Shown here one piece after another: positions 43,928-55,404 of a stretch of DNA of 64,000 nucleotides (positions are counted from its first letter, which is position 1; every line of letters begins with the position of its first letter). This stretch comes from Dactylorhiza incarnata. Its lineage: Eukaryota > Streptophyta > Magnoliopsida > Asparagales > Orchidaceae. The notes under the pieces are model-generated. The model ran no database searches. It had not been told where the DNA came from and saw only the letters and a program-made list of their open reading frames with translations. A program made the translations under genes and the position numbers. The stretch is taken from the NCBI GenBank assembly GCA_033032865.1, contig JAWHQI010000024.1, forward strand, positions 248,001 to 312,000, read 5' to 3'.

Positions 43928-45871
43928 ATGGTGTCTTATGATCTCGCTTTTTCCGAGGGTCGGGGAATTAGTAGACCTCCACTCTTTACCGGGTCAGATT
44001 ATAATTATTGGAAAAATAGGATGCGTTGCTTTCTTATGACCCTAGATATTGAGGTATGGAATATGGTAGAAGAGGAATACTCTCCTCCTACATGTGTAGT
44101 TGGAGAGATAACCTTAGATAAACCAAAAGATAAATGGGATGATAGGGATAAACTAAAATGCAAAAACAACGCCAAGGCCATGAATGCTTTATTTTGTGCG
44201 TTAGATAGAAATGAATTTAATAAAATTTCTGCATGTACTACTGCTTATGAAATTTGGAATCATTTGGAAGTTACTCATGAAGGTACATCGCAGGTTAAAG
44301 ATTCAAAGCTTTTCCAACTTGAGTTGGAATATGAAAAATTTCGGATGGATGAAAGTGAAGATGTTGATGCCATGTACACGCGCTTCACCAAGATCGTCAA
44401 TGCCTCCAAAGCACTTGGAAAGACCTTCTCCAACGGCGACTTGGTCTGAAAGATTCTTCATTCCCTTCCACCAAAATTCAACCCGAAGGTGACGGCCATT
44501 TCAGAACCGCACAATCTAAGGACGCTCCAAGTTGAGAGCCTCATTGGGAATCTCAAAACCCATGAGGTAGAACTCAAAATCCAACATGATGAATACAACA
44601 AGGAGCCAATGAAGAAGGCATTGGCATTAAAATCAAAGAAGGAATGCCAAGAGGATGAGGATGAGGATGAAGAAAGTCTTTTGGTGAAGAACTTCCGAAA
44701 GTTCATGCGAAATCCGGAAAGGCGAAACACTTTCCGGAATTTATCCAAAAGGATGGAAGATGGAAAGGGTCGTCCTCAAAGAAGGAAAAGGAGAGTGACG
44801 ATGAAGAAGAAAGACCTCCACCGGAATGCTTTCATTGTAGGAAGACTGGGCACATTCGGAGCCAGTGCCCAAAGTTCTTGAAGGAGAAGAAAGAAAAGCG
44901 GCACAAAGGGAAGGAGAAGAAGAAGGTGCTAAAAGCTAGAACATGGGATGACTCCTCCTCCTCTGAAGAATCAAGCGGGTCTTCATCAAGCGAAGATGAG
45001 GAAGCTAACATGTGCCTCATGGGACATGGAAACGACGGTGACGACACCGGTGTTCTTAGCGACATTGAGATAACTCCTCCCACTTATGATGAACTCTATA
45101 ATGAATTCCTTGAAACTTGCAAAGCGTTTGATAAAAATATGAAAGATAATATTTTATTGAATCGTGAAAATGAATCTCTTATTAAAGAAAATCAAAAGCT
45201 TTCCAAAAAGATAATTGTTTTAGAAAAGAGAAAGGTTTCTTGCCAAGAGTGTGATCACTCCACTAAATTGGCAAAAGATATTGAAGAGTCACTTTCTAAA
45301 GCCCTCTCTCATGCCAAAACTCTTACAAAAGAGAAGGTGGAATTAGAAAGGAAATTAGAAGCCTCTCTTTTGCAAATCAAAAATAATAAAAAAAGGTTTT
45401 GAAAATAGGTGTGTCATGCTTCTGAAAGAAAATTCTTCACTTAAAGCACAAGTTCATAATCTCACCATGGCCATTAAAAATTTTGGAATATGCCAAAAAT
45501 CACTGGAAATGATTTTAGGGAACCAGTTCCATGGTTCTGGAAAATTTGGGCTCGGATATCGAGGTGGGGTCTACCGCCCGGCGCTAGCCACTAATGCCGG
45601 ATCTAGCACCTCATACCAGAAACCTAAATTTTCTTTTTCAAAATGCTTTTCTTCTGTAAATCCAATTTATTCCAGCAAGAAAATATTCCAGAAAAGGGTC
45701 TCAACCCCCTTTATTTCTTGTGCAAACTGTTATAGATTAGGTCACACATCTAGTTCTTGCAGGAAAATAAAACAAAATGCTTTAAAACAAATCTGGGTAC
45801 CTAAGGCTTCCACTTATTCTATGGGTGGTACCACTTGGGTATCCGAATCTTTACTCTCATCTTCTTTCTAG
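43928..45871 (+). pseudogene. gag: Element H gag with two zinc knuckles
   Basis: ATG 43928 (MVSYDLAFSEGRGISRPPLF, then YWKNRMRCFLMTLDIEVWNM) is the Copia capsid region. An in-frame TGA at 44447-44449 replaces an Arg (LV-stop-KILHSLPPKFNPK), a frameshift occurs near 44740-44770, and a second one at an A run near 45391-45400. Zinc knuckle 1 is CFHCRKTGHIRSQC (44827-44868), followed by an acidic Ser-rich stretch and a coiled coil (LEKRKVSCQECDHSTKLAKD). Zinc knuckle 2 is CANCYRLGHTSSSC (45719-45760), then IWVPK. The gag frame ends with TAG 45869-45871, directly in frame with pol. Confidence 0.82.
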
Positions 45872-47440
45872 ATGTGCAGGCAGGCTAAGGACAATGAAGA
45901 CGTGTGGTACTTGGATTCAGGATGCTCCAAGCACATGACGGGCAATAAAGCAAAGTTCCTTAGCCTAGAAAAGAAGAAGGGAGGGATCGTGACGTTTGGT
46001 GACAACGGAAAAGGAAGGATCATGGGAATTGGTACAGTTGGTAACAAATCCATTACTATATCTAATGTTCTTTATGTGAAAGGATTAAAACACAATTTAA
46101 TTTCTATTAGCCAATTATGTGATAAAGGATTAGATGTGTTATTTGAATCTTCCACTAACATATGCAAAATATCTAATCCTACTACAAAAGATATTTTACT
46201 AACTGCACCAAGAATACATAATGTCTATATAGTTTCTTTTCATGATCTTTCTAAATCATCTATAAAATGTTTTATCACTAAATATGATGAATTAGAACTT
46301 TGGCATAGAAGACTAGGGCATGCTAGCACAAAGCTCATTGTAAAACTTGCCAAAAGTAATTTAATTTGAGGATTGCCTAGGTTGAATGGAACTTTACCTT
46401 CACTTTGTTCACCATGTCAAAAAGGTGAATTTTCTAGATCCTCTTTCAAAAGTAAAAATTTCATTTCTACTACAAGACCCTTGCAAATAATTCATATGGA
46501 TCTTTTTTGTCCCGTTAGCACTGCAAGTCTTGGTGGTAGATTATATACATATGTTTTAATATATGATTTTTCAAGATATTGTTGGACATTATTTCTCTCT
46601 TCCAAATCTGATGTGTTTTGTGAATTTGCAAAATTATGTACTCGTATTCAAAATGAAAGTGATTTAAAATTAAATGCATCCGCTCGGATCATGGAGGAGA
46701 ATTTGAAAATGAAAAATTTACATCCTTTTCTGATATGTTAGGCATTAAACATGAGTTCTCTGCACCACGCACACCACAATAAAATGGTGTTGTAGAAAGA
46801 AAGAATAGGACACTTCAAGAACTAGTACGCACTATGTTATGTGAATATAAATTACCTAAGTCCTGTTTGGGCCGAAGTCGTAAGTACATCGTGTTATGTT
46901 TTGAATAGAATCATGCTTCGCCCATCTCTTAATCTCACACCATATGAACTCTCTTTTCAAAAGAAGCCTAATGTATCTTATTTTAAAGTTTTTGGTTGTA
47001 AATGTTTTATTTTGAATACAAAAGATAGCTTGGGAAAGTTTGATGAAAAATGTGATGAAGGATCTTTTCTTGGGTACTCTTCAACTAGTAAAGCTTATAG
47101 AATTTTTAATAAAAGAACTAGTAGAGTTGAAGAGTCAATAAATGTAAAATTTGATGAGTTTGTTCCTTGTGTAGAAAAACTTTCCGCAGGCAACGAGGAT
47201 GATCTCTTACAACCTTTGGAGCATGGTTATGAGGAACCTTCCAAAGAAGAAGAAGAAGAGGAGGCCAAGGAAGATGAATATGTACCTCCAAATACCTTAA
47301 AATTCACAAAGGATCATCCACAGGAATTGATAATTGGTGAACCATCCATCGGGGTAAGAACTCGCTCTTCTCTTCATGAATCATTTTCAAATATTTGTTT
47401 TGTTTCCGAAATAGAACCAAAAACGTTTCTACTGCTTTAA
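45872..47440 (+). pseudogene. pol: Element H protease and integrase
   Basis: Protease has WYLDSGCSKHMTG (active site DSG, about 45903-45941). The GAG-pre-integrase motif ELWHRRLGHAS and a Cys pair in CSPCQKGEF form the integrase zinc region. An in-frame TGA at 46367-46369 replaces Arg. The integrase core has IIHMDLFCPV (first Asp), a shifted-frame SDHGGEFEN segment (second Asp region) and NGVVERKNRTLQE with the Glu. It continues VWAEVVSTSCYVLNRI and FKVFGCKCFILNTKDSLGKF. Frameshifts lie near 46690 and 46840. Confidence 0.82.
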
Positions 47441-48942
47441 ATGATGAATTTTGGTTTTTGGCTATGAATGAAGAGTTAGAACAATTTGAGCGACATAATG
47501 TTTGGAAATTAGTTGAAAGACCATCTAATCACCCGGTTGTAGGTGTAAAATGGATTTTTAAAAATAAATTAGATGGTGAGTCAAGAATCTCTAGAAATAA
47601 AGCACGATTAGTAGCACAAGGATATTCTCGAATCGAGGGGATAGATTTTGATGAATCTTTTGCACTCATTGCTAGATTAGAGTCTATAAGAATTTTTCTA
47701 GCATTTATAAGCTTTAAAAGAATAAAACTATTTCAAATGGATGTGAAAAGTGCTTTTCTAAACGGGTTTGTAAAAGAAGAAGTTTATGTTGAACAACCCC
47801 CCGGTTTTATTAGCGAAAAATTTCCAAATCATGTTTATAAACTAGAGAAAGCGCTTTATGGTTTAAAACAAGCGCCCCGTGCATGGTATGAAAGACTTAC
47901 ATCATTTTTATTAAAGCACGGTTATATTATGGGAAGTGCGGATAATACTCTCTTCATTAAGCACAACAATGATGATATAATTATTTTACAAATATATTTT
48001 GATGATATTATTTTTGGATCTACTAATGAAGAGATGTGTAAAGAAGTAATTTTAGTGATGAAAAATGAATTTGAAATGAGTCTTGTAGGAGAACTTTCTT
48101 ATTTCCTTGGTTTTCAAATATCACAAAGAATTGATGGTATCTTTGTATGTCAAACTAAATATGTCCATGATATGCTTAAACGTTTTGGATTTGAAAACCT
48201 TAAACATGCTTCTACACCAATGAGTGCATCACTAAAATTAGGAAAAAATGAATCAGGAATTTCTATAGATCAAACTTTATATAGAGGTATGATAGGATCT
48301 CTACTTTATCTAAGTGCAACTAGACCTGATATTATGTTTGTCATATGCTTATGTGCTTGATTTCAAGCCAATCCAAAAGAATCTCATTTAAAAGCGGTAA
48401 AACAAATTTTTAGATATCTCATTGGGTCATCTAGATTAGGATTATGGTACCCGCACAATAATTCATTCACACTTCACGGCTACTCTGATTCAGACTATGA
48501 CGGTTGTTCACTTGATAGAAAAAGCACTAGTGGTACTTGTCATTTTCTAGGACCTTCATTAGTTGCATAGTCTAGTAGGAAACAAAATTTGGTTGCACCC
48601 TCCAACACGGAGGCCAAATACATTGCATTAGGGAGTTGTTGTGCACAAGCACTATGGATGAGCCAAACTTTAGAGGACTTTGGTTTTCATCTAAAACTTA
48701 TTGAATTAAAATGTGACAACAAAAGTGCCATTGATCTCACAAATAATCCGGTACACCACTCTAGATCCAAACATATAGATGTGCATCATCATTTCATAAG
48801 GGATCACATTAAAAAGGAAAATGTAAGGATTAGTTTCATTGGCACGGACTCTCAACTTGCTGATATATTTACTAAACCTCTTCCCGATGCAAGGTTTCAA
48901 ATGTTAAGATTGGAATTAGGAGTCTTAGACATCTTAGGATGA
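47395..48942 (+). pseudogene. pol: Element H reverse transcriptase and RNase H
   Basis: RT is open 47395-48360: WKLVERPSNHPVVGVKWIFK, FQMDVKSAFLNGFVKEEVYV, LYGLKQAPRAWYERL, the catalytic IYFDDIIFGST (YFDD instead of the more usual YVDD) and LSYFLGFQI. A TGA at 48358-48360 replaces Arg (CLCA-stop-FQANPKES). RNase H continues in frame with YSDSDYDGCSLDRKST, TAG at 48568-48570 where Trp is expected, APSNTEAKYIALGSCCAQAL, KCDNKSAIDLTNNPVHHSRS and DIFTKPLP, ending at 48942. Confidence 0.87.
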
Positions 48943-50232
48943 ATAACATGTAAAACGCTAATGTTGTATGCAACTTGAGCAATCAAGACATCTCTGAATA
49001 TTACACAATTTCTGCATAAGACTACTCTTAAGACCCCTAATCAATATCAAAAATCAGATTTTTAGAATTCTTAAAAAATCGTGTACTGTTTCCAGCGCTA
49101 GCGCCGGCGCTAGCGTGGGTTTGTGATTTTTTTGTTTTTTTAAATTTCTAAAAATCAACAAAAATATGTTAGTTTATATGTACAAATTTATTTTTTTGTT
49201 TCTGTCTATTTTATTTTTATTTTATTTGCATTATGAAAAATCAACTACAAAAATTCAAAATTCAAAAATACAAAAATATGTTTTTGTGAATTTTCTATTT
49301 TTATCTCATTAAAAATGATAAAACAACAAAAAAATTGTATGATCTTTATTGATAATATCAAGCATGAATGAATTCTATTATTTAGAATTATTTACAATGT
49401 TAAAATTTATTCCTTCAAATTTCTATAAACATTGTTTTGTTTATCATGCTTTGATATATCTATTTAAAGTGCATCAATTGTATTGAAAAATATGTGTAGA
49501 ACCAAGCTTAGCATGCCTCTAAGTATGAGTAAATGTATTATGATTGATAATGATACCTTTCACTCGCTTATTTTGGTAATCAACATGTGTGTTTAAATCT
49601 AAAAATGCTTGCTTGTGTATTATATTTGTACAATGAATTAAAACTTGCATAAGTTTATTGCCTACACTACATTTGAATTGCACTTATGAAATTTAGAAAA
49701 GTGGTTAAGTTAAAATTTTGGGTTTGCAAAACAAGTGTATTCGGAGAATGTTGTCTCACAAATGTGAACAAAGAATTATATATGTAGACAAATATAACTC
49801 CACCAAGCACTACTTGAACCTCCTGATAAGTCTTCATAAGCATTGTGAGGTTGAGCACCTTGGAAAGAATAGTAAAGTGTCTTGTGCAAACCTTGGTTAT
49901 TACACCACTTTGTTAAAAATTATGTGCATTAAAAGTGTGTGAAAGTAATTTACTTGTGTTTAATTGTGCACTTTACTTTTCATATGTCTTGTATTTTGTT
50001 GATTTAAATCAATTGTTAACATTGCCCAAAATACACTTATGTGCACATCATTCCCTTTCATAACACTTCTTCTCATGAGTATTGGATTCTAATGCTTTAT
50101 CTATACTACTCTTTATATAAAAATGCACTAGATAACCTAGCATGATCTCTACAATGTTTTGGTATCTCTTGAACTTAAAATTAAGCAACATTGTAGTATA
50201 ATCTCTCTTTGATATGTTCATTTCATGCTTGG
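48943..50232 (+). other. Element H AT-rich 3' region, first part
   Basis: No coding motif. It contains gcgctagcgccggcgctagcg (about 49099-49119), a palindromic GC island in AT-rich DNA that is also present in D (36010-36050, opposite strand), and a 61-nt stem-loop at 49803-49863 matching D copy 2. Confidence 0.65.
49803..49863 (+). repeat. 61-nt stem-loop element in element H
   Basis: Begins ccaagcactacttg and ends gagcaccttgg, with inner stem aacctc/gaggtt and the loop motif ctgataagtctt. Nearly identical to the reverse complement of 35055-35115. Confidence 0.6.
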
Positions 50233-51535
50233 TGTTGGGAAAATGATTTCTCTTAACCCCTAGAAATGAATTCTAAGAATGAAAAAAAACAAGGCTAAGT
50301 AAATATGCGTCGAATAGTATTCGACGTTTCCTTCAGGTTGAGTCGAAGTAACTCTAGGAAGATTTCGACGTAAGTCTAGTCGACGCCACTCTGATTTCTA
50401 GTCGACGCATCTAGTGAAGTCGACGCACATCAGTCGACGCACCTTCCTTATTCTTCTCTCGACGTCCAGAAAGGATGCTCTCGACGCTTGCGTCGAATAG
50501 TAATCGACGCACATCGATTTCCATGACAGAATTTAAATATGCGCCAGATCTCTTTCCTTCTTTCAATAGATCTGATTTATATGGAATAAGTGTCAATATT
50601 TTATAGCCGTTCTGAATCATTCTTTCCTTATATCTGATTCTTGGCTAATTTGATTTAACTTATTTGGATATTATCTGAAATCTGAATTGGTTCTTTCCTT
50701 CTACAGAAATAAATATTATGGAAACATTTTCATCTTTCTATTTTTCTGACTGCTAATTAATTATCCTCCTATAGCATTATTTTGAATACACAGAGCTATA
50801 AATAAAGAGGAGGTCGGCAGAAAATGACAGTTGAGTGATCCACCACATACATTTTGAAATAGAGGAAAAGCTCCCAAGTGAAAAGAGAGAAATTGAGAAA
50901 AAGCTCTGCAGCAACATTCAACCACTTCTTCTTCTTCTGCTTCTGAAATCACACTGCTGCAAAATCTGATAGCTCTCACAAAGAGAGAAAGTCTGCAAAT
51001 CTTCTTCTCTCTATAGAAGAATGATTCAATTCACTTCTTGTGCTTCCAATCTTCTTGCTAGGAAGAAGATTCATTCTTGTCCTTATATCTTTCCTGCTTT
51101 CTTTCTTACATCTAACATTGTAAAAGAGTTTTTAGAATCTCTCTTCAAAAAATTCAGTGTACTGGTTCTAAGAGTCTCCTTGTCAAAAGACTCAGTTGGT
51201 TCTAAGAGTCTCCTTGTCAAAAGACTCAGGGTGGTTCTAAGAGTCTCCTTATCAAAAGACTCAGTACAAGATAGTGAATTCCTACCAAGGGGGTAGAAGA
51301 GTGGACTACCCAAAGTTTGGGGAACCACTATATTTTCTTGTGTTGTGCTGTGATTTATTTTCTTGCATTTACTTTATTTTCTTGCTTAATTCTTGTTGGT
51401 GTGTGGGAAGCTCTAATCTGTGATTATACACATATATATATATTAACTTTGCACAAAATATTTTTAATCTCTATTCACCCCCCCCCCCCCCCCCCCCCTC
51501 TAGAGAATTCTAGTGAGGTTAACTGTGCACTTTCA
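50233..51535 (+). mobile_element. Solo LTR of the F family in the element H 3' region
   Basis: TGTTGGGAAAATG at 50233 to TGCACTTTCA at 51535, flanked by the TSD cttgg (50228-50232 and 51536-51540). No primer-binding site or internal sequence follows: the next bases continue the H 3' region. Homologous to the F 3' LTR (54510-55404 + 62816-63480). TATA box TATAAATAA at 50797-50805, cgtcga-rich stretch 50310-50520, a 3-copy 32-bp repeat at 51166-51262, and a C run at 51478-51498. Confidence 0.88.
51166..51262 (+). repeat. Three 32-bp hairpin repeats in the solo LTR
   Basis: Three near-identical units of ggttctaagagtctcctt plus gtcaaaagactcag, each with the inverted pair gagtct/agactc. The F 3' LTR at 63150-63190 has about one and a half copies. 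Confidence 0.8.
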
Positions 51536-51540
51536 CTTGG

Positions 51541-52056
51541 TATCTTTATGAAAGACTTTGAGATTTCAAAGGTTCAAACATCTTTCAATTTTGAACTAAA
51601 ACTCATATTTTTACTTATGTTTTTCATACTTAGGAAAAGAAGTTTATTATAATCTTCCGCTTGCTTCCAACTCTTATCTTTTTATTTGAAATCTCTTATA
51701 TACTATGCTTAAAATCTTTATTATTATCTATATTACAAAAGCTCGATCATGCTTTATCATTTATAAGGAATGCCTCCTTACTACCCTCACCCCACCTTCT
51801 TTTGATAATAGCAAAAGGGTGAGATTAATTGAAGAAATCTATATAGGAGAAATATAGAAAATTAAGGGGAGAATAATTCATGTAATCTATCATTTAGGGG
51901 GAGTAAAACATAAATTGCATTTATGTAGGGGGGGCATTAAGATAGGGGGTGCATGCACATTATCATGCTTATCATATACTATAGTTGCACTATCATCTTG
52001 CTTATTAATACTATAAACACTATTGTTGATTTCTTGCTAAGAGGATTTGTTATTAT
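51541..52056 (+). other. Element H 3' region, second part
   Basis: AT-rich, no coding motif, ending at the polypurine tract. It matches on the opposite strand the part of D just inside its 3' LTR (agcaaaagggtgag-like stretches near 51800, D near 34250). Confidence 0.6.
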
Positions 52057-52070
52057 CAAAAGGGGGAGAT
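52057..52070 (+). other. Polypurine tract of element H
   Basis: caaaagggggagat directly before the 3' LTR. Confidence 0.85.
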
Positions 52071-53308
52071 TGTTGGACATGTGTGTCACATCCCTTTGTT
52101 TGAGAATAACAAATCTCAAATTGTATTTGATCTTGCTTGTCGTGTGTTTATAGTGTGCAGGAACTATAGGTGCAATACTCCACAGGTAGAAAGCAGCTGA
52201 ATTCAAACATCTGGAAGAATGCGCTACCGCCAGCGCTAGCGCTACCGCCAGGCACTAGCTCAGGTTCCGTTCGACGAACTTGAAGCTCCGTTCTACAAAA
52301 ATTTTCGTTCGACGAAAATTCCGTTCGACGAAAGTGGAGCTCCGTTCGATGAAAATTTTGTTCGACGAAAGTTTGTTCTGCCACGCCGCCGACGGTTTCG
52401 CAACCGCTACCGCCAGCACCAGCGCTACCACTAGGCGCTATCTCAAGTTCGTGCACAGCGCCACGCCGCCTACAATTTTGCAACCGCTCCACACGAACGC
52501 TACCGCAGGCGCTAGGAGCTAACGCAGGCGCTATCGTCAAGTTCTATAAAATGATGGGCTCTCTCTCATTTTGAGTTAGTGCTTCCAGAGAGATTACTTG
52601 TGCCATATTTCCAGAGCTGCTACTCTGCCGAATGTTCATCTCCCACTCAAAGCCAAAGAGGATTTCTGGAGAAGGAAGCCACTACGCTGCATCCGAAGAA
52701 CGATCGCTTCAACCTCGCTTATGCTACATCGATCCTTCATCCTCATCTTCAGAGATCTCATATAGGGAGTTTCATTATTGTTATATTTATTTTCATTCCA
52801 TTTTTTTGTAATCGTTTAGTTAATTCGCCTTGTGTTGGCGACTAGGTTTGGGTAGGACTTAGGGGAAATTCGCCTTGTGTTGGCGACTACTAGTTCTAGG
52901 TGATTAGATCTAGGGGCTCGAGGCCATATCCGGGGAAGGATTGGCTAGAGCGGCTTGAGGCCTTATCCGGGGAAGGATAGGCTAAATCCAACCGGTTTGT
53001 GGGGATACAAGTCGGTATAGAAAAGGGAAAATTGTATTACTTTATACGCCTCTGATTTCAAGCGATATTGAAATCAATTTATGTAAACACATTTTCTATA
53101 TAATATAATCATGTCTCCTTCTGTGTTTACTTGATTTCTATCATTTGGCATAATTTATAAAACTGTAAATTATAATTATTTCCTCCTTTAAGTTAAATTG
53201 TTATTTCATTCTAAGTTTCTCTAAACAATTTAGTAAAATTTTACAAAGAATTTTATTCCCTTATTCACCCCCCCCCCCCCCCCTCTAAGGGCGCCGTAAG
53301 ATCCAACA
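52071..53308 (+). repeat. Element H 3' LTR (1238 bp)
   Basis: TATA box TATAAAA at 52545-52551. The gttcgacgaaaatt array (about 52265-52380) has fewer units than in the 5' LTR, while an extra gcgctaccgcc block occurs near 52223-52245. C run at 53268-53283. Confidence 0.9.
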
Positions 53309-54318
53309 GTAGATACTCAAGCCTGGCCAAGTTGCACCTTCACCTCCTCCCTCTCCAACTCCACAGGACAATGTCCCAGACCTCCAAAGGGATGATATTC
53401 CACCACAATCTACTCTCCAACAACAATAACACCAACCATCCACTGTCATCTCTGACATACAGTTTGCTCCACCACCACCACCATGGCATATTTCTCCCAA
53501 AGTTTATCATACACTTTCTCCCATTCCAGAAGACTTCCCACTCTCACTTCCTCCATCTACCACACATATCCCTCAAATTGCCATTGAGCAAGCTATCTCC
53601 AAGGCAGTAGGGTTGGCATCCAGTACATTTGCTGACTTATTAGCCAACCAAGCCAGAAAATTTGAGAAAATGTACTCCCAAATGGAGGCTGAACTGCTAG
53701 ACTCCAAAAGATCCCTCCAGGGCCTCAAGGAGTTTTTAACCTCTCTTGCCAGCAAGGTTAAGAAGGGGGGAATATTCAGGGAGAAGAAAGGCTTGTCCTA
53801 AATGCAAGTGGCCATGATAAAGGGAATGATGATGCATCTCCTGATAAAGTGACCATTTTCCAAGGTCCAAATGTCCAGGAGGAGCCAGGTGCAGAGAACT
53901 AGGGGAGCCAACTGTAGAACAATGTCTAGAGAATCAAGAGGAAACAATTGCAGAAAACCAGGGGGAGCTCCCGTCTACTCAGGGGGAGCCTGCTCCAGAA
54001 ATTCAAAGGAATCTGGAAGGAGAATTGATTGATGTAGGTACAACAATAGTCCAGGGGGAGTTCTAGGATGATAACCTACTAAATGAGGTGGCCCAGATTG
54101 CCAAGGAAGCTGAGCTGAATGCACAGACTCAGGGGGAGCTTCTCAAGGACAAGGTTGTTAAAGAAGCAGAAATATCTCTAGAAGATGATGAGCCTCCTGA
54201 AGATGATGAGCCTCTGAAGATAGCCTCCTGGAAGAAAAGTCTGAAGGTGTTCACAAGGAAAGAAAAACCCCTGAGAAGGAGCAATGAAACTCAGGTAAAT
54301 TCTGTTTATATTGACTAA

Positions 54319-54509
54319 AGAGAAACAAAAAGTAAAGATGATGTGGTGAACATTATATCATACTTTACAATGTATAAAATATTTTGTACTGTCATTTTAT
54401 CATACTGTAAATGTATATGCTATCTTGTATGTATCTCTGTGTATGTAAAAGAATGTGTAAAATCACTTTAACAAAATCTATAAAATTTGTTAAGATAAAT
54501 AGGGGAGAT
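54319..54509 (+). other. Element F 3' UTR and polypurine tract
   Basis: AT-rich stretch after the envelope-like gene, ending aaataggggagat (54497-54509), the purine tract before the F 3' LTR. Confidence 0.7.
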
Positions 54510-55404
54510 TGTTGGGAAAAATTCCTTGGATTTAACTTAACAAATTAACTGAAGTGATTTTAACTCTTAGGTGGTATTACCCATTGTATAGTGAGGGTAA
54601 TTTGGTCATTAGATGTCTTAGGATGTCATACTCAACTTAGGGTATCAAGATCAGATCAAGACAAGCATAATTTGGGTTGAGTTAATAATTGCGTCGAATA
54701 GAAATCGATGTAACATTGAACTGGTGTCGACGCTACTTAGACTATAAGTCCAAGCAACTCAACCTTTTTGTCGAAGTAGATCAAGTCGACGCTATGTCGA
54801 AAGGAAATCGACGTGGATGAAATGTACATGTCGAAGTAACTTTAGAAGTCGATGCAGCATCGACTTCAACTTAAAGAAGAAGGAAGAGTAAGTAGAAGCC
54901 ATCAGAAGTCGATGCAACTTCAACTATAATTCGACGCAGATGTCGAAGTTCAAGGTCAACCCTTCAACTCGACGGATATGTCTAAAAGTACTCGACGTAA
55001 CGTCGACTACAGAGTTCAATCAGAGCAAGAAGTAATTCGAAGGTGCTCTTACAAGAACTCTAAGGTGCTTCAATAAGAGAGAAGATGAAATCGACGCAGC
55101 GTCGAATACATTCTGAAAAGAAAACCTTTTCAGTTTCCCTTTTAGAAGTCTCTCTCAAGGCCCACAGTGCCGGAGACCTTCTACAATGGCTTGATTATTG
55201 CCTCAAATGGAAAGGAGCATTCAAGAAGACATAAAAAGCATTATTGTAATGAAATCAAACAGCTGGTGGACGGGTCGAGAACAAAAGAGGAAAGGAAGAT
55301 ATATTGTCTAAGCATATACCTTTTCAGGACAACCCAGAAGAGGAAAGAAATTCAAATTCAATCATGAACAATAAATAGGAAGAAACAAGAGAGAAAAGCA
55401 GAGC

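Larger units (their letters stand above)
42643..53308 (+). mobile_element. Element H: SIRE/Maximus-type Copia retrotransposon
   Basis: LTRs at 42643-43878 and 52071-53308 start TGTTGGACATG and end ATCCAACA. TSD gcaga (42638-42642) and gtaga (53309-53313) differ at one base. A primer-binding site, gag with two zinc knuckles, protease, integrase, RT and RNase H are present in Copia order, followed by a long AT-rich 3' region and the polypurine tract caaaagggggagat. No envelope-like gene follows RNase H. A solo LTR (50233-51535) lies in the 3' region. Many stop codons replace CGA or TGG, so it is an old, inactive copy. Confidence 0.9.
41960..54318 (+). pseudogene. Element F envelope-like / 'putative plant transposon protein' gene, split by element H
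   Basis: First part 41960-42642: MAPPMFNSGFDVDVDSFNVA, then SHIADDGSF-like and EETLSQTFDLPTGTDPDELT; a one-base frameshift near 42483-42496 leads into HKYAHKENAYIRIMSQVLLH and KRINIGIFFKCTRQ. H (42643-53308) interrupts it. After H the frame resumes as ILKPGQVAPSPPPSPTPQ, a Pro-rich stretch, a likely coiled coil (NQARKFEKMYSQMEAELLDS) to a stop at 53799-53801, then repeats of QGE(P/L) and an acidic/basic tail (MAQIAKEAELNAQTQ...) ending at 54318. The N-terminal part resembles plant transposon-encoded proteins annotated as envelope-like in SIRE elements. No membrane segment or signal peptide is evident, so 'envelope' is only a family label. Confidence 0.6.

Noticed and set aside
51536..51560. 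Primer-binding site after the LTR at 50233-51535 (cttggtatc)
   Set aside because: The first bases, cttgg, are the target-site duplication, found also before the LTR, and the match to the tRNA site ends after tatc. The LTR is solo.
53332..53610. His/Pro-rich frame after H
   Set aside because: A different frame from 53314 continues the F envelope-like protein across the H insertion site and explains the sequence.
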